From contig CALLVV010000002.1 of assembly GCA_938012815.1 (NCBI GenBank), positions 6,960 through 70,959 on the forward strand: DNA of 64,000 nucleotides, read 5' to 3'. Of this stretch, positions 15,948 through 24,395 are shown one piece after another; within the stretch, counting starts at the first letter, position 1; each line of letters opens with the position of its first letter. The notes below the pieces were generated by a model that did not search any database, was not told where the DNA came from, and was given only the letters and a program-made list of their open reading frames with translations. Made by a program: the position numbers and the translations under genes. This DNA comes from an uncultured Propionibacteriaceae bacterium (GTDB lineage: Bacteria > Actinomycetota > Actinomycetes > Propionibacteriales > Propionibacteriaceae).

Positions 15948-17658
15948 GATCCGGCGATGGGATCCGGCAAACCTGAACACCGCTGTTGAGGATCTGACCA
16001 ATTCCCGCAAGAAGTTGATGGAGGAGGCCGATGAAGCGGCTTCCGCGAAGGGGAGAGTGCAGTCCTCGGGTGCCGCGGTGACCGCCATGCTCACCTCGCT
16101 GGGTTCACTCAATGAACTCCTTGACGCCATCGTGAATGAAGTGTCCGAACTCATAATGGCAACGGCCGAAGCCGCCACCGGGGTGTGGGACGTCAAGACC
16201 AAGGTGTTCAAGTGTACGTCCTTCCTGGAACAGTGCCCTGACCTCAGCATAGGGGAGGACGGACAGGTCACGGGCCCTTTCTCTGATGCCATGGATAAGG
16301 ACCATCTGGAGAAGTTGATCAAGAAAGCCATTGAGCGTGCCGTCGAGGTCGACAATGACTATGCCAAGAGGCTGAGGGCCGTGGCGAACGGCAGATACGT
16401 GTGCAAGGAGACGGCCGCCAGTGACTCCCAGGGATTGCCGGATCTTCCGCAGAAGGGCTGGTCGCCCACCGAGGCGGCTGCCTGGTGGGGTGCTCTGACC
16501 GGAGCGGAACGCCGAAAACTGATCAAGAACCACCCGGAGGCGATCGGGAATCTGGACGGCCTTCCCGGAAGCGTTCGCGACGAGGCGAACCGGATTATCC
16601 TCCGGACTATCCTACCGAAGAAACTTGAGGCCGCCAAGAAACATCTGAAAGAGGTTCAGAAGGAATTTGATGCCGAGCAGAAGATAATCGACGGAATAAA
16701 CTCGGGTCCTAAAGGGAAAAACAGCCATACAGATGCTGTTCTAGAGGCCCGTCGACGGGTTGAGGATCTGACCAAGCTGAATGAACTGGTAAGCGCGGGC
16801 GGAAAATCCCGTCATCACTACCAGTTGCTCACCTTGGAGGTGCCCGAGAGGTACGACAAGGACGTGAAGGCAGTTGTTGCCGTTGGCGACATCGACAAGG
16901 CCACGAACGTCGGGACCATGGTTCCCGGTATCGGCAACACGGTCAGGAAAGGCATGGATGGGATGCTGGACACCGCCGAGAAGCTGCGCGCCAAAGCTGG
17001 TGCCCCCGACAAGACTGCTGTCGTCGCGTGGCTCGGCTACGACACCCCACCCGGCCCCTTGGTGTGGGATTACGACGCCAATGGGAGCGATACGGACTAC
17101 ATGACGACCGAAGTGGCGGACAAGGCGGCTCCGGCCCTCAACAGATTCCAGGAGGGCATCCACGTGTCGCACCAGAAACAAGGCGTGGATCCCTACCTGT
17201 CCCTTCACGGTCATTCCTATGGTTCCACCCTCTCCGGCACCGCCCTGCTGAACACGAAGGTCGGTGTCGTGGACGCCGCCCAGCTGCATGGATCCCCCGG
17301 GGGGCGTGCCACCAACGCGCACCAGTGGAATGTTCCCTACGGTCACATGTATGCAGCTGCCAACGGGGATGATGATATCCTGGGCAAAGGGCAGCTTAAT
17401 GGTTTCGGGCCAGAGCCCTCGAAGGTTCCCGGAGTGCAAAAAATCTCGTCGGACCCCGATGGCGGGCATTCCGACTACTGGAGCAATCCTGAATTCATGG
17501 AGGACGCCGCCCAGATAATGGCCGGTGAGGATCCGTCTGTCGATCGCAGCGACAATGCGGCGGAAGCATCCGCACAGTGTGCTGCCAAGGATCCGAACGG
17601 CGCGCAAGGAGCCTCCGGGCCCCGGCTGCGCCCGGCGGGGACCGGTTGGGGTTCGTGA
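15928..17658 (+). CDS. DUF1023-type alpha/beta hydrolase, probable type VII secreted effector
   Basis: A 576-residue protein. Residues about 1-330 are helical and coiled-coil-like, starting MAITWSEIRRWDPANLNTA, as seen in long type VII substrates. Residues about 340-540 form an alpha/beta hydrolase of the DUF1023 (PF06259) kind: VAWLGYDTPPG, the nucleophile elbow GHSYGS (Ser near residue 430), and a late His in the GGHSDYW segment. Family members are predicted esterases or lipases. No classical signal peptide is present, consistent with type VII export. The ATG at 15928 has a good ribosome site (GGAAAGGTGG) and overlaps the small upstream gene by 20 bases. Substrate and target are unknown. 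Confidence 0.75.
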   Translation: MAITWSEIRRWDPANLNTAVEDLTNSRKKLMEEADEAASAKGRVQSSGAAVTAMLTSLGSLNELLDAIVNEVSELIMATAEAATGVWDVKTKVFKCTSFLEQCPDLSIGEDGQVTGPFSDAMDKDHLEKLIKKAIERAVEVDNDYAKRLRAVANGRYVCKETAASDSQGLPDLPQKGWSPTEAAAWWGALTGAERRKLIKNHPEAIGNLDGLPGSVRDEANRIILRTILPKKLEAAKKHLKEVQKEFDAEQKIIDGINSGPKGKNSHTDAVLEARRRVEDLTKLNELVSAGGKSRHHYQLLTLEVPERYDKDVKAVVAVGDIDKATNVGTMVPGIGNTVRKGMDGMLDTAEKLRAKAGAPDKTAVVAWLGYDTPPGPLVWDYDANGSDTDYMTTEVADKAAPALNRFQEGIHVSHQKQGVDPYLSLHGHSYGSTLSGTALLNTKVGVVDAAQLHGSPGGRATNAHQWNVPYGHMYAAANGDDDILGKGQLNGFGPEPSKVPGVQKISSDPDGGHSDYWSNPEFMEDAAQIMAGEDPSVDRSDNAAEASAQCAAKDPNGAQGASGPRLRPAGTGWGS

Positions 17659-17741
17659 AACGTTCGTGAAACCGGGGCTCATGGCTCAAGTGTCGTGAGC
17701 CCCGCCCGCAGTACGGCCACATCGACACCGTGAAAAGTTGC

Positions 17742-17897
17742 TCACCAGGTGTCCCCGTCATCCGTCTCCCTGACTCGGGCCACGACTCCCTTGGCCATCT
17801 CGATGTGTGAACGGAAATCGTCATGCCGGGCGGTGAGGTTCTTTTCGTAGTGAGCCTTGTAGGCCAGCGCGCCCGATGGGTGTGGGCCGTGACCCAT
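17742..17897 (-). pseudogene. Short remnant on the opposite strand, ESX-substrate-like C-terminus
   Basis: A minus-strand frame of 51 codons starts at an ATG (17897) and ends at TGA (17742-17744). It reads GALAYKAHYEKNLTARHDDF in its first half, followed by a helix and the acidic ending RETDDGDTW. The frame stays open upstream to about 17977 with no start codon. Length, helicity and acidic end are reminiscent of the C-termini of small type VII substrates. It is most likely the truncated 3' part of such a gene left beside the effector cluster, though it could be a small functional gene. Confidence 0.45.
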
Positions 17898-18000
17898 CGA
17901 ACCCCATGCCGTTCGCGCAGATGCGTGTTCCCGAGGCCGTGACTGCTTTTGGTTCCCCTGGAATTGGTGGAACTTCTAGAGCTCTAGGAAAACGCGACTG

Positions 18001-18025
18001 AGGGCTCCCCGGACCGGGGAGCCCT
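18001..18025 (-). terminator. Terminator of the inositol-type ABC transporter operon
   Basis: AGGGCTCCCC pairs with GGGGAGCCCT around a five-base centre. It lies 18 bases past the stop of the permease gene that is read leftward. Confidence 0.7.
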
Positions 18026-18042
18026 CAATCGTTTCTCGTACG

Positions 18043-19023
18043 CTACCTGTTCTTGCGCTCGTCGATGATGATGGCGATGACGATGATCCCGCCCTTGACC
18101 ACCATCTGCCAGTACGGGGAGACGTTCAGCAGGCTGAGGCCGTTGTTGATGACGCCGATGATGAGGGTACCGACCATGACACCCCAGACGGTTCCGATGC
18201 CGCCGTTGAAGGAGGTGCCACCGATGACGGTGGCGGTGATGACGTCGAGTTCCATCATGTTGCCGTAAGCCGGGGCGCCGGAACCGTTACGGGCGGTCAG
18301 GATCACGCCCGCCAGGCCGGCCAGCAGACCGATCAGGGCATAGATCTTGAGGTGGGTCTTCGGCACCGAGATCCCGGAAACCTTCGCGGCCATTTCGTTG
18401 CCACCGATGGCGTAGACGTGACGTCCGAAACGGGTCCGGTTCAACACGAACCACATCACGACGGCGGCGAGCGCCAGGATGATGATGGGGGTGGCTTCCT
18501 GCCCGATGAGGTTGAAGTTCCACGCGGTCCCGGAGATCGGGCGGCCGTCGGTGTACAGGTTCGCGGCGCCGCGGGCGGCGGTCATCATGCCGAGGGTGGC
18601 GACGAACGGGGGGATCCGGAAGACCGCCACCAGGCTGCCGACGATACCGCCGACCAGCGTGCCCACCGCCAGCGCCGCCAGCACGGACACGAAGACCGGC
18701 AGGGCGGGCAGGCCGGGGATGAAGGTGTTGGGGCCCGGGGGCTGGGCCAGGGAGGCGGCGACGACGGCGGCGAGGGCGGCGGTGGCGCCGACCGACAGAT
18801 CGATGCCCTTGGTGATGATCGCCGCCATCATGCCGAGGCCGATGATGCCGATGGGAGCCACCTGCACGACGACGTTGAGGAGGTTCTGCAGCTGCAGGAA
18901 CCGGCCCCCCGTGATGATGCCGAGCAGGACAATGAAGCCGAGCAGGATGAAGACGATCGAGTACTTCTTCAGGAACTCCCCGAAATCAAAGCTCGAACGA
19001 GTGGTGGTTGCGGTTTCAGACAT
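18043..19023 (-). CDS. Sugar/inositol ABC transporter permease (RbsC/XylH class)
   Basis: A 326-residue integral membrane protein of the carbohydrate uptake-2 permease family with about 8-10 hydrophobic helices and the typical GIDLSVGATAALAAVVAAS and GGTSFNGGIGTVWG motifs. It starts at the ATG at 19023, whose first bases overlap the ATPase stop by eight bases; a longer frame is a shadow. It completes a three-gene transporter (binding protein, double ATPase, permease) read leftward from 21.6 kb. The neighbourhood of iolE and iolG makes inositol the best substrate guess, but ribose-type sugars are possible. Confidence 0.87.
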   Translation of the reverse strand: MSETATTTRSSFDFGEFLKKYSIVFILLGFIVLLGIITGGRFLQLQNLLNVVVQVAPIGIIGLGMMAAIITKGIDLSVGATAALAAVVAASLAQPPGPNTFIPGLPALPVFVSVLAALAVGTLVGGIVGSLVAVFRIPPFVATLGMMTAARGAANLYTDGRPISGTAWNFNLIGQEATPIIILALAAVVMWFVLNRTRFGRHVYAIGGNEMAAKVSGISVPKTHLKIYALIGLLAGLAGVILTARNGSGAPAYGNMMELDVITATVIGGTSFNGGIGTVWGVMVGTLIIGVINNGLSLLNVSPYWQMVVKGGIIVIAIIIDERKNR

Positions 19024-20539
19024 TGGGGTTTCCTTCGCTCGCGGCGACCTCGTCGCCGCCGGTTGCCAGGTGCATGACGGATTCCTGGTTGGCCTCCTCG
19101 CGGGAGAGCTCACCGGAGATGCGTCCCTCGTGCATCACGAGGATGCGGTCACTCATGCCGAGCACCTCTGGCAGCTCGGAGGAGACCATGATGATTGCCT
19201 TGCCCTCCTGGGCCAGCATGGACATGAGACGGTGGATCTCGGACTTCGCGCCGACGTCGATGCCGCGGGTGGGTTCGTCGATCATCAACACGTCCGGGAC
19301 GGTCAGCAACCAGCGGGAGATCAGCGCCTTCTGCTGGTTGCCGCCCGAGAGGTTCTTGATCAGCTGACCCAGCGACGGGGTCTTGATGCGCAGCTTCTCG
19401 CGCTGGTCCTCGGAGTCCTTCCGCATCTCGCCGACGCGGAGGAAACCGTGAGGGCTGTAGCGGGGCAGGGCCGCGGCCGTGATGTTGTCGCGCACCGACA
19501 GCACCCCCATGATGCCGTTCAGCTTGCGATCCTCCGTGAGCAGCGCCATGCCTGCCCGGATGGCGTCCGAAGGCTGCTTGATCCGCAGCGTTTTGCCGTT
19601 GAGGACGACCTCTCCGGAGTCGGCCTTCTCGATGCCGAAGATGGTCTCCAGCACCTCGGTGCGTCCCGCGCCCATCAGTCCCGCGAGCCCGAGGATCTCG
19701 CCCCGGCGCAGCTCGAAACTGACGTCCTTGACCACGGCGCCCCGGTTGAGGCCCTTCACCGAGAGCACCACCTCACCGATCTCGGCCTCCTCCTTCGGGA
19801 ACAGGTCCGTCAGCTCGCGGCCCACCATCAGTTTGATGAGCTTGTCGCGGTCGAGTTCCTTCGCCGGGTAGGAGCCGACGTGCTTGCCGTCGCGGAAGAC
19901 GGTGATGTCGTCGGAGATCCTGAAGACCTCGTCCATCTTGTGGGTGATGTAGATGATGGCGACGCCGAAGTCGGTCAGGCGCTTGATCATCCCGTGCAGG
20001 TGCGCCACCTCGCGTTCCGGAATGGCCGAGGTGGGTTCGTCCATGATGATGATCTTCGCGTCGTAGCTGATGGCCTTGGCGATCTCGACCATCTGCTGTT
20101 TCGACACCGTCAGGTCCTTCATCCGGGCCCTCGGGTCGATGTCGATCTTCCACTCGTCGAAGAGCTCGCGGGTCTTGCGGAACATGGATGCGGGGCTGAG
20201 CAGCCCCAGCGGGCCGCGCGGCTCGCGACCCAGCCAGATGTTCTCCGCCACCATCATCTCGGGAACGGGGGACAGCTCCTGGTGGATCATCGAGATGCCG
20301 TGTTCCAGGCCGTCCTTGGTGTCCTTGAACCTCACGATGTCGCCCGCCAGCTCGACGGTTCCCTCATCGGGGGTGTACATGCCGATGAGACATTTCATCA
20401 GAGTGGATTTACCGGCCCCGTTCTCACCCATCAGCGAGTGCACGGTGCCGCTGCGGACATCGAGATTGACGTTGTCCAACGCCACGACGCCCGGGAAGGT
20501 CTTGCGGATGTTCTGCATCCGCAGAATTACCTCTTGCAT
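19016..20539 (-). CDS. Sugar/inositol ABC transporter ATP-binding protein (RbsA/MglA class, two ATPase domains)
   Basis: A 507-residue fusion of two ABC ATPase domains, as in RbsA and MglA. The first domain has Walker A GENGAGKST (about residue 38), a Q-loop and the segment IIMDEPTSAIPEREV. The second has the signature LSGGNQQKALISRW (about 400) and LMIDEPTRGIDVG, while its Walker A is the usual degenerate form (GLMGAGRTEV). It energises uptake by the downstream permease. The start is the ATG at 20539, 50 bases after the binding-protein gene, and the stop overlaps the permease start. Confidence 0.9.
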   Translation of the reverse strand: MQEVILRMQNIRKTFPGVVALDNVNLDVRSGTVHSLMGENGAGKSTLMKCLIGMYTPDEGTVELAGDIVRFKDTKDGLEHGISMIHQELSPVPEMMVAENIWLGREPRGPLGLLSPASMFRKTRELFDEWKIDIDPRARMKDLTVSKQQMVEIAKAISYDAKIIIMDEPTSAIPEREVAHLHGMIKRLTDFGVAIIYITHKMDEVFRISDDITVFRDGKHVGSYPAKELDRDKLIKLMVGRELTDLFPKEEAEIGEVVLSVKGLNRGAVVKDVSFELRRGEILGLAGLMGAGRTEVLETIFGIEKADSGEVVLNGKTLRIKQPSDAIRAGMALLTEDRKLNGIMGVLSVRDNITAAALPRYSPHGFLRVGEMRKDSEDQREKLRIKTPSLGQLIKNLSGGNQQKALISRWLLTVPDVLMIDEPTRGIDVGAKSEIHRLMSMLAQEGKAIIMVSSELPEVLGMSDRILVMHEGRISGELSREEANQESVMHLATGGDEVAASEGNPNV

Positions 20540-20588
20540 TGGTTCTCCCTGCTAGAGGGGACGGGAGCGGCTCCCGGCCCCTGCGTCG

Positions 20589-21602
20589 TCACTGCTGGAA
20601 CTGGCTCATGTTCTCGGGCGTGACCAGCTGGTAGGGGACATTGATGACGTCCGGTACCTCGTCGCCGTTGATCATCTTGATCGCGGTGTCGACACCTGCC
20701 TGCCCCTGGCCCTTGGCGTCCTGGAAGACGGTGACCTCCAGCTTGCCCGCGGTCATGGCTGCCAGCGCATCGCCGGTGGCGTCCACGCCCCCCACGACCA
20801 CCTTGTCGAGCATGCCGGCGCTCTCGAGGGCGTTGATGGCGCCGAGGGCCATCTCGTCGTTGTTGGCGCAGATGACGTCGACCTGCTGCCCGGACTGGAT
20901 CAGGTTCTCGGTCAGCGCGAGCCCCTTGTCGCGCGCCCAGAGGCCGGTCTGGTTGAACACGATCTTCATGTCGTACTTCGCGGCGATCTCCTCGCAGCCC
21001 TTGGTGCGCTGCTGGGCGGCCTCCTGGGTGGGGTCGCCCTGCAGGATCGCGACATTGCCCTGATGGTTCGACAGCTTGGCCAGCTGTTCCATCTCGAGCT
21101 GGCCCGCCACCAGGGAGTCGGAACCGACGTAGGGCACACCCTTGGGCAGGTCGGCGGGGCGGCGGTTCACGTAGACCAGCGGGATGTTCGCCGCCTTCGC
21201 CTTCTGGGTGATCTGGGCGGTGGTGGCGGTGTCCTGGGGCAGGACAATGAGGGCATCGACACCGGAAGCGATGAAATTCTCGATCTGGTTGAGCTGAACC
21301 TCGATCTTCTCCTCGGCGGATGTGACGCTCACCTCGGCGCCGGCGGCCTCGGCCCGCGCCTTGATGGAGTTGGACACGTTCTGGAGGAACTGGTCCAGCA
21401 GCGGGAAGGAGGCGCCGATCTTCACCTTCTTGCCGTCCTTCGGTTTGATGACCTCGGCAGGGGCGTAGTCCTGCGTGGTGACGGCCACGGGCTGGCCGTC
21501 CTCACCGGCGGTGCCCGGCAACGGATCGCTGGTCATGCCGCACCCGCTCAGCGCAAGCATTGCGCTGAGCGTGAGTACGGCCAACTTCGGTACTCGCTTC
21601 AT
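20589..21602 (-). CDS. Periplasmic-type sugar/inositol-binding lipoprotein of the ABC transporter
   Basis: A 337-residue lipoprotein with signal peptide and lipobox LSGC (Cys near 21), then a type I periplasmic-binding fold (KIGASFPLLDQFLQNVSNSI onward). VYVNRRPADLPKGVPYVGSD and the INALESAG region are of the kind seen in inositol- and ribose-binding proteins. The start is either the ATG at 21602 or the GTG at 21605, both behind AGGAAG. It is the first gene of the transporter operon and has a TTGACA promoter about 70-95 bases upstream. Inositol as ligand is inferred from the iolE/iolG genes read in the same direction 2 kb upstream. Confidence 0.87.
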   Translation of the reverse strand: MKRVPKLAVLTLSAMLALSGCGMTSDPLPGTAGEDGQPVAVTTQDYAPAEVIKPKDGKKVKIGASFPLLDQFLQNVSNSIKARAEAAGAEVSVTSAEEKIEVQLNQIENFIASGVDALIVLPQDTATTAQITQKAKAANIPLVYVNRRPADLPKGVPYVGSDSLVAGQLEMEQLAKLSNHQGNVAILQGDPTQEAAQQRTKGCEEIAAKYDMKIVFNQTGLWARDKGLALTENLIQSGQQVDVICANNDEMALGAINALESAGMLDKVVVGGVDATGDALAAMTAGKLEVTVFQDAKGQGQAGVDTAIKMINGDEVPDVINVPYQLVTPENMSQFQQ

Positions 21603-21668
21603 CACTTCTCACTTCCTCGTGTCGGCGTCCCGAACAGGACTTGGAAGTCGCCTCCCTGCGACGAGTTG

Positions 21669-21698
21669 ATCCTGTCGTAAAAAGGCGTGGAATGTCAA
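21669..21698 (-). promoter_or_regulatory. Promoter of the ABC transporter operon
   Basis: On the minus strand a perfect TTGACA (21698-21693) is followed after 18 bases by CAGGAT (21674-21669). It lies 67 bases before the binding-protein start. The sequence before the -35 box (ATTTGTA) resembles that near the iolE promoter, hinting at shared control. Confidence 0.5.
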
Positions 21699-21734
21699 TA
21701 CAAATGACTGGATGCCGGAGTGTGAGACGACTCA

Positions 21735-21751
21735 ACCGGTTCAGAACCGGT
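21735..21751 (-). terminator. Short hairpin after the antiporter gene
   Basis: ACCGGTT and AACCGGT flank a three-base loop just beyond the antiporter stop (21760), on the side expected for termination of the leftward transcript. The stem is short, so efficiency is uncertain. Confidence 0.4.
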
Positions 21752-21759
21752 CCAGAGGG

Positions 21760-23355
21760 TCATTCGTAGGGGAGGTAGCCGTTGCGGTGGATCTCCTCCA
21801 GGTCCATGCGGGCCCGCAGGATCCGGGCGGTCCCGTCGCCGATCCGCCCCTCCCGTACGAACTGGCCCAGCAGTTCCCGTTTCCGTCTGAGCACCGCCCC
21901 GTGGAGGCGTTCGAGGGCGACGATCTCCGCCACGTCCTCCTCCTCGTCGTCGGCCCCGATGTGGGCCGCGATGTCGTCGAGGCGCTCCTCCATGGCCTCG
22001 GCGATCCGCGGCGAGACCCCCGCCTGCTCGGCGAGGGCGGGAAGTTCGGGGCGGACGGCCTCCAGGATCGCGAGGCGTCCCTCGGTGGCGAGCTGTTCCT
22101 CGGTCAGCTCGGCCTCCTCGTCGTCGCCGGTGTGACCGCCCTTCGCGGCCCATGCGATCACCTTGGGCAGCAGCGGACCCTGCACCGCCATCCCGATCAC
22201 GATCGCCAGGGCGGCGACGAGAACCACGTCGTCGCGGTAGGGGAACGGCGAACCGTCGTTCATGGCCAGGGGGATCGACAGCGCGATCGCCAGGGAAACC
22301 CCGCCGCGGAAGGCCGAGACCGCGCTGACGACCCGGGCCCGGTAGCTCAGGCGCCGCTGCCGCTGCTCGGGCCGGCGGTCGAGGGCGCGGATGATCATGA
22401 CCGTGATCTGCAGGAACACGAAACGGGAGACCACCAGGGTCACGGCCACACCGATCGCGATGCCCGCCAGCGTCAGGAGCTCGGAGAAGCTGAAGTTGAC
22501 GATCAACAGGCGCGTCTCGATGCCGATCAGCAGGAACAGGGCGCCGTTGAGCAGGCTGGTGGCCAGCGGCCAGAAGTGTTCCGCCTGGGTGCGCGACTCG
22601 GGGGTGCTGAGCCGGTTCGACAGCGTCGAGATGATCAGGCCCGCCACCACCGCCGCCAGCACACCGGAGGCGTGCACCAGCTCCGCGGCCAAGTAGGCGG
22701 CGTACGGGGTGACCAGGAGGGCCATGTTGATGGTGATGGGTTCGTGGAGGCGGCGAAAAGTCGGGTAGGCGACCGCGGCGACGGCGATCCCGATGAGGAT
22801 CCCACCGAAGAACGAGACCACGGCCATGCGCGTGATGTCCCAGGGGGTGTACTGCCCGCCGAGTGCCAGGCCGACGGCGATGGTGTAGACCACCAGGGCG
22901 GTGCCGTCGTTGGTGAGGCTCTCGGCCTTCAACAGCATGAACTGGCGGCGGGGCAGGCCCTTGGCCAAGGCGGCCGCGGCGGTGGCGTCGGGCGGGGCGA
23001 CGGCGGCACCCAGGATCAGGGCCGCCTCCCACGGGATTCCCAGCGACGACGCGATCCACGCCACAGCGAAGGCGGTGGCCACCACGAACACCGTCGACGT
23101 GATCAGGATGCCGCGCAGGTCGCGTCGGATGGCGTTCTTCGACGTGGTGAGGCTCTCCCAGAACAACAGGCCCGGGAGGAACAGCAGCAGCACCACCTCG
23201 GGGGGCATGTGAAGACTCTCCAAGCTGGGCACGAAGGCCAGCGCGAACCCGAGGAGGACCTGCGTCAACGGCACCGGAAGACGCAACTTGGGGGCCAGGG
23301 CATTGCCCGCCACCACCGCAATCCCGACCCCGACCGCGATGATGAGACCCTCCAT
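21760..23355 (-). CDS. Na+/H+ antiporter, CPA1/NhaP family
   Basis: A 531-residue membrane protein with about 12 helices (residues 1-400) and a cytosolic C-terminal domain rich in Glu (about 410-531). The ion-binding region GAAVAPPDATAAAALAKGLP and the SLTNDGTALV segment (Asn-Asp pair) identify the CPA1 cation/proton antiporters, which expel Na+ or K+ to control pH and osmolarity. The start ATG at 23355 has a GGGAAGG ribosome site. It stands between two inositol-type operons, with hairpins on both sides, so it is probably its own transcript. A proton- or sodium-linked role in inositol metabolism cannot be shown. Confidence 0.87.
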   Translation of the reverse strand: MEGLIIAVGVGIAVVAGNALAPKLRLPVPLTQVLLGFALAFVPSLESLHMPPEVVLLLFLPGLLFWESLTTSKNAIRRDLRGILITSTVFVVATAFAVAWIASSLGIPWEAALILGAAVAPPDATAAAALAKGLPRRQFMLLKAESLTNDGTALVVYTIAVGLALGGQYTPWDITRMAVVSFFGGILIGIAVAAVAYPTFRRLHEPITINMALLVTPYAAYLAAELVHASGVLAAVVAGLIISTLSNRLSTPESRTQAEHFWPLATSLLNGALFLLIGIETRLLIVNFSFSELLTLAGIAIGVAVTLVVSRFVFLQITVMIIRALDRRPEQRQRRLSYRARVVSAVSAFRGGVSLAIALSIPLAMNDGSPFPYRDDVVLVAALAIVIGMAVQGPLLPKVIAWAAKGGHTGDDEEAELTEEQLATEGRLAILEAVRPELPALAEQAGVSPRIAEAMEERLDDIAAHIGADDEEEDVAEIVALERLHGAVLRRKRELLGQFVREGRIGDGTARILRARMDLEEIHRNGYLPYE

Positions 23356-23447
23356 ACGCCACCCTTCCCTGATGTCCCTCGACGAGTCACCCGGCGGTTG
23401 GGACCGGGTCGGTTGAATTATCCCCTATGCCCCCAAACCGGAAAACC

Positions 23448-23492
23448 GGTTGAGCCGGACCGCTCGCTCGGGGCTCGCGGTCCGGCTCAACC
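23448..23492 (-). terminator. Strong terminator after the iolE-iolG-isomerase operon; dispersed-repeat-like
   Basis: Perfect 16-base arms (GGTTGAGCCGGACCGC and its complement) enclose a 13-base loop, 25 bases past the isomerase stop. The outer arm GGTTGAGCC/GGCTCAACC recurs in several other intergenic spaces of this window, so it may belong to a dispersed palindromic repeat family reused as terminator. Confidence 0.7.
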
Positions 23493-23517
23493 AGCTTCGG
23501 GAAGAGAGATCGGGCGA

Positions 23518-24384
23518 CTACTTCGCGAACTCCTTCTCCAGGCGTTCACGCATCCGCACGTGGATGGCGTCGGCGTCCTCCTCCCAGCCGAAGACGCACA
23601 CCGACAGCGGGCCGTCGTAGTCGATCTCCCGGAGGTACCCGAAGACCTCGTCCCACGGCACCTCGCCGTTGCCGATCTCGTTGTGCTGGTGGATGCGGGC
23701 ATCCACCCCGGGCGGGTTGATGATGTAGCGGTTCCCGACGTTCGCGAGATGGTTCCACACGTCCGCGACGTGCACGTGTCGCAGCCTCGGGCCGGCGTAC
23801 TCCATCATCGCCCGCGGATCCCCCCGGCCCTCGGACAGGTGGAACATGTGCGGCAGGCAGAACTCGTAGTTCAGCCACGGCTTGTTCACCCCGCGCACGA
23901 TCTGCACGGCACGTTCGTTGGTCTCGACGAAATCGTAGGGGTGGGCCTCGATGGTGCACTCGATGCCGCGTTTCTCGAAGTCCGGGATCAGCTCCTCAAT
24001 GGACTTGTAGAACTGGTGCTCCGACTTCAGGGGCTCGTTCGGGTCGCCCGAGAACTCGGTGGCGATCAGCGGCACCTCCAGCTCCTCCGCGATCTCCAGG
24101 AGACGACGGAAGTTGCGCACCTGTGCCTGGCGTTCCTGTTCGTCGGGCGAGGACCAGTTGAACACCGGGTTGAAGGTCCAGATCTTCACGCCGGAGGCGG
24201 CCATGGCCTTCCTGACCTTCGCGACCTCCGCGTCGTCGACCTTGGGGTAGTGGTGCCACTCGTGGAAGTCGGCGCGCGGCGACAGCTCGATGTACTCGTA
24301 GCCGAGATCGGCGGCCTTGAAGCACTCCTCGGCGACGCTGAGGTGGGGGTGGTACATCGACGGGTCCAGCAGGATTTTCACCAT
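23518..24384 (-). CDS. TIM-barrel sugar isomerase/epimerase, IolH/IolI-like
   Basis: A 288-residue AP-endonuclease-2-type TIM barrel of the sugar phosphate isomerase/epimerase superfamily. It opens MVKILLDPSMYHPHLSV, and metal-site candidates are visible: Glu in IATEFSGD, His in TIEAHPYD and HVHVADVW, and a late Asp/Glu. The start ATG at 24384 lies 11 bases after iolG, and the gene ends the iolE-iolG operon. IolI interconverts inosose isomers and IolH is a related family member of unclear function; the sequence resembles IolH most, but this is judged by eye only. Confidence 0.75.
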   Translation of the reverse strand: MVKILLDPSMYHPHLSVAEECFKAADLGYEYIELSPRADFHEWHHYPKVDDAEVAKVRKAMAASGVKIWTFNPVFNWSSPDEQERQAQVRNFRRLLEIAEELEVPLIATEFSGDPNEPLKSEHQFYKSIEELIPDFEKRGIECTIEAHPYDFVETNERAVQIVRGVNKPWLNYEFCLPHMFHLSEGRGDPRAMMEYAGPRLRHVHVADVWNHLANVGNRYIINPPGVDARIHQHNEIGNGEVPWDEVFGYLREIDYDGPLSVCVFGWEEDADAIHVRMRERLEKEFAK

Positions 24385-24395
24385 GGGGGTCCTCC

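Noticed and set aside
16105..17682. Minus-strand frames opposite the DUF1023 gene
   Set aside because: They show shadow composition and no ribosome sites; the sense gene has a clear hydrolase motif.
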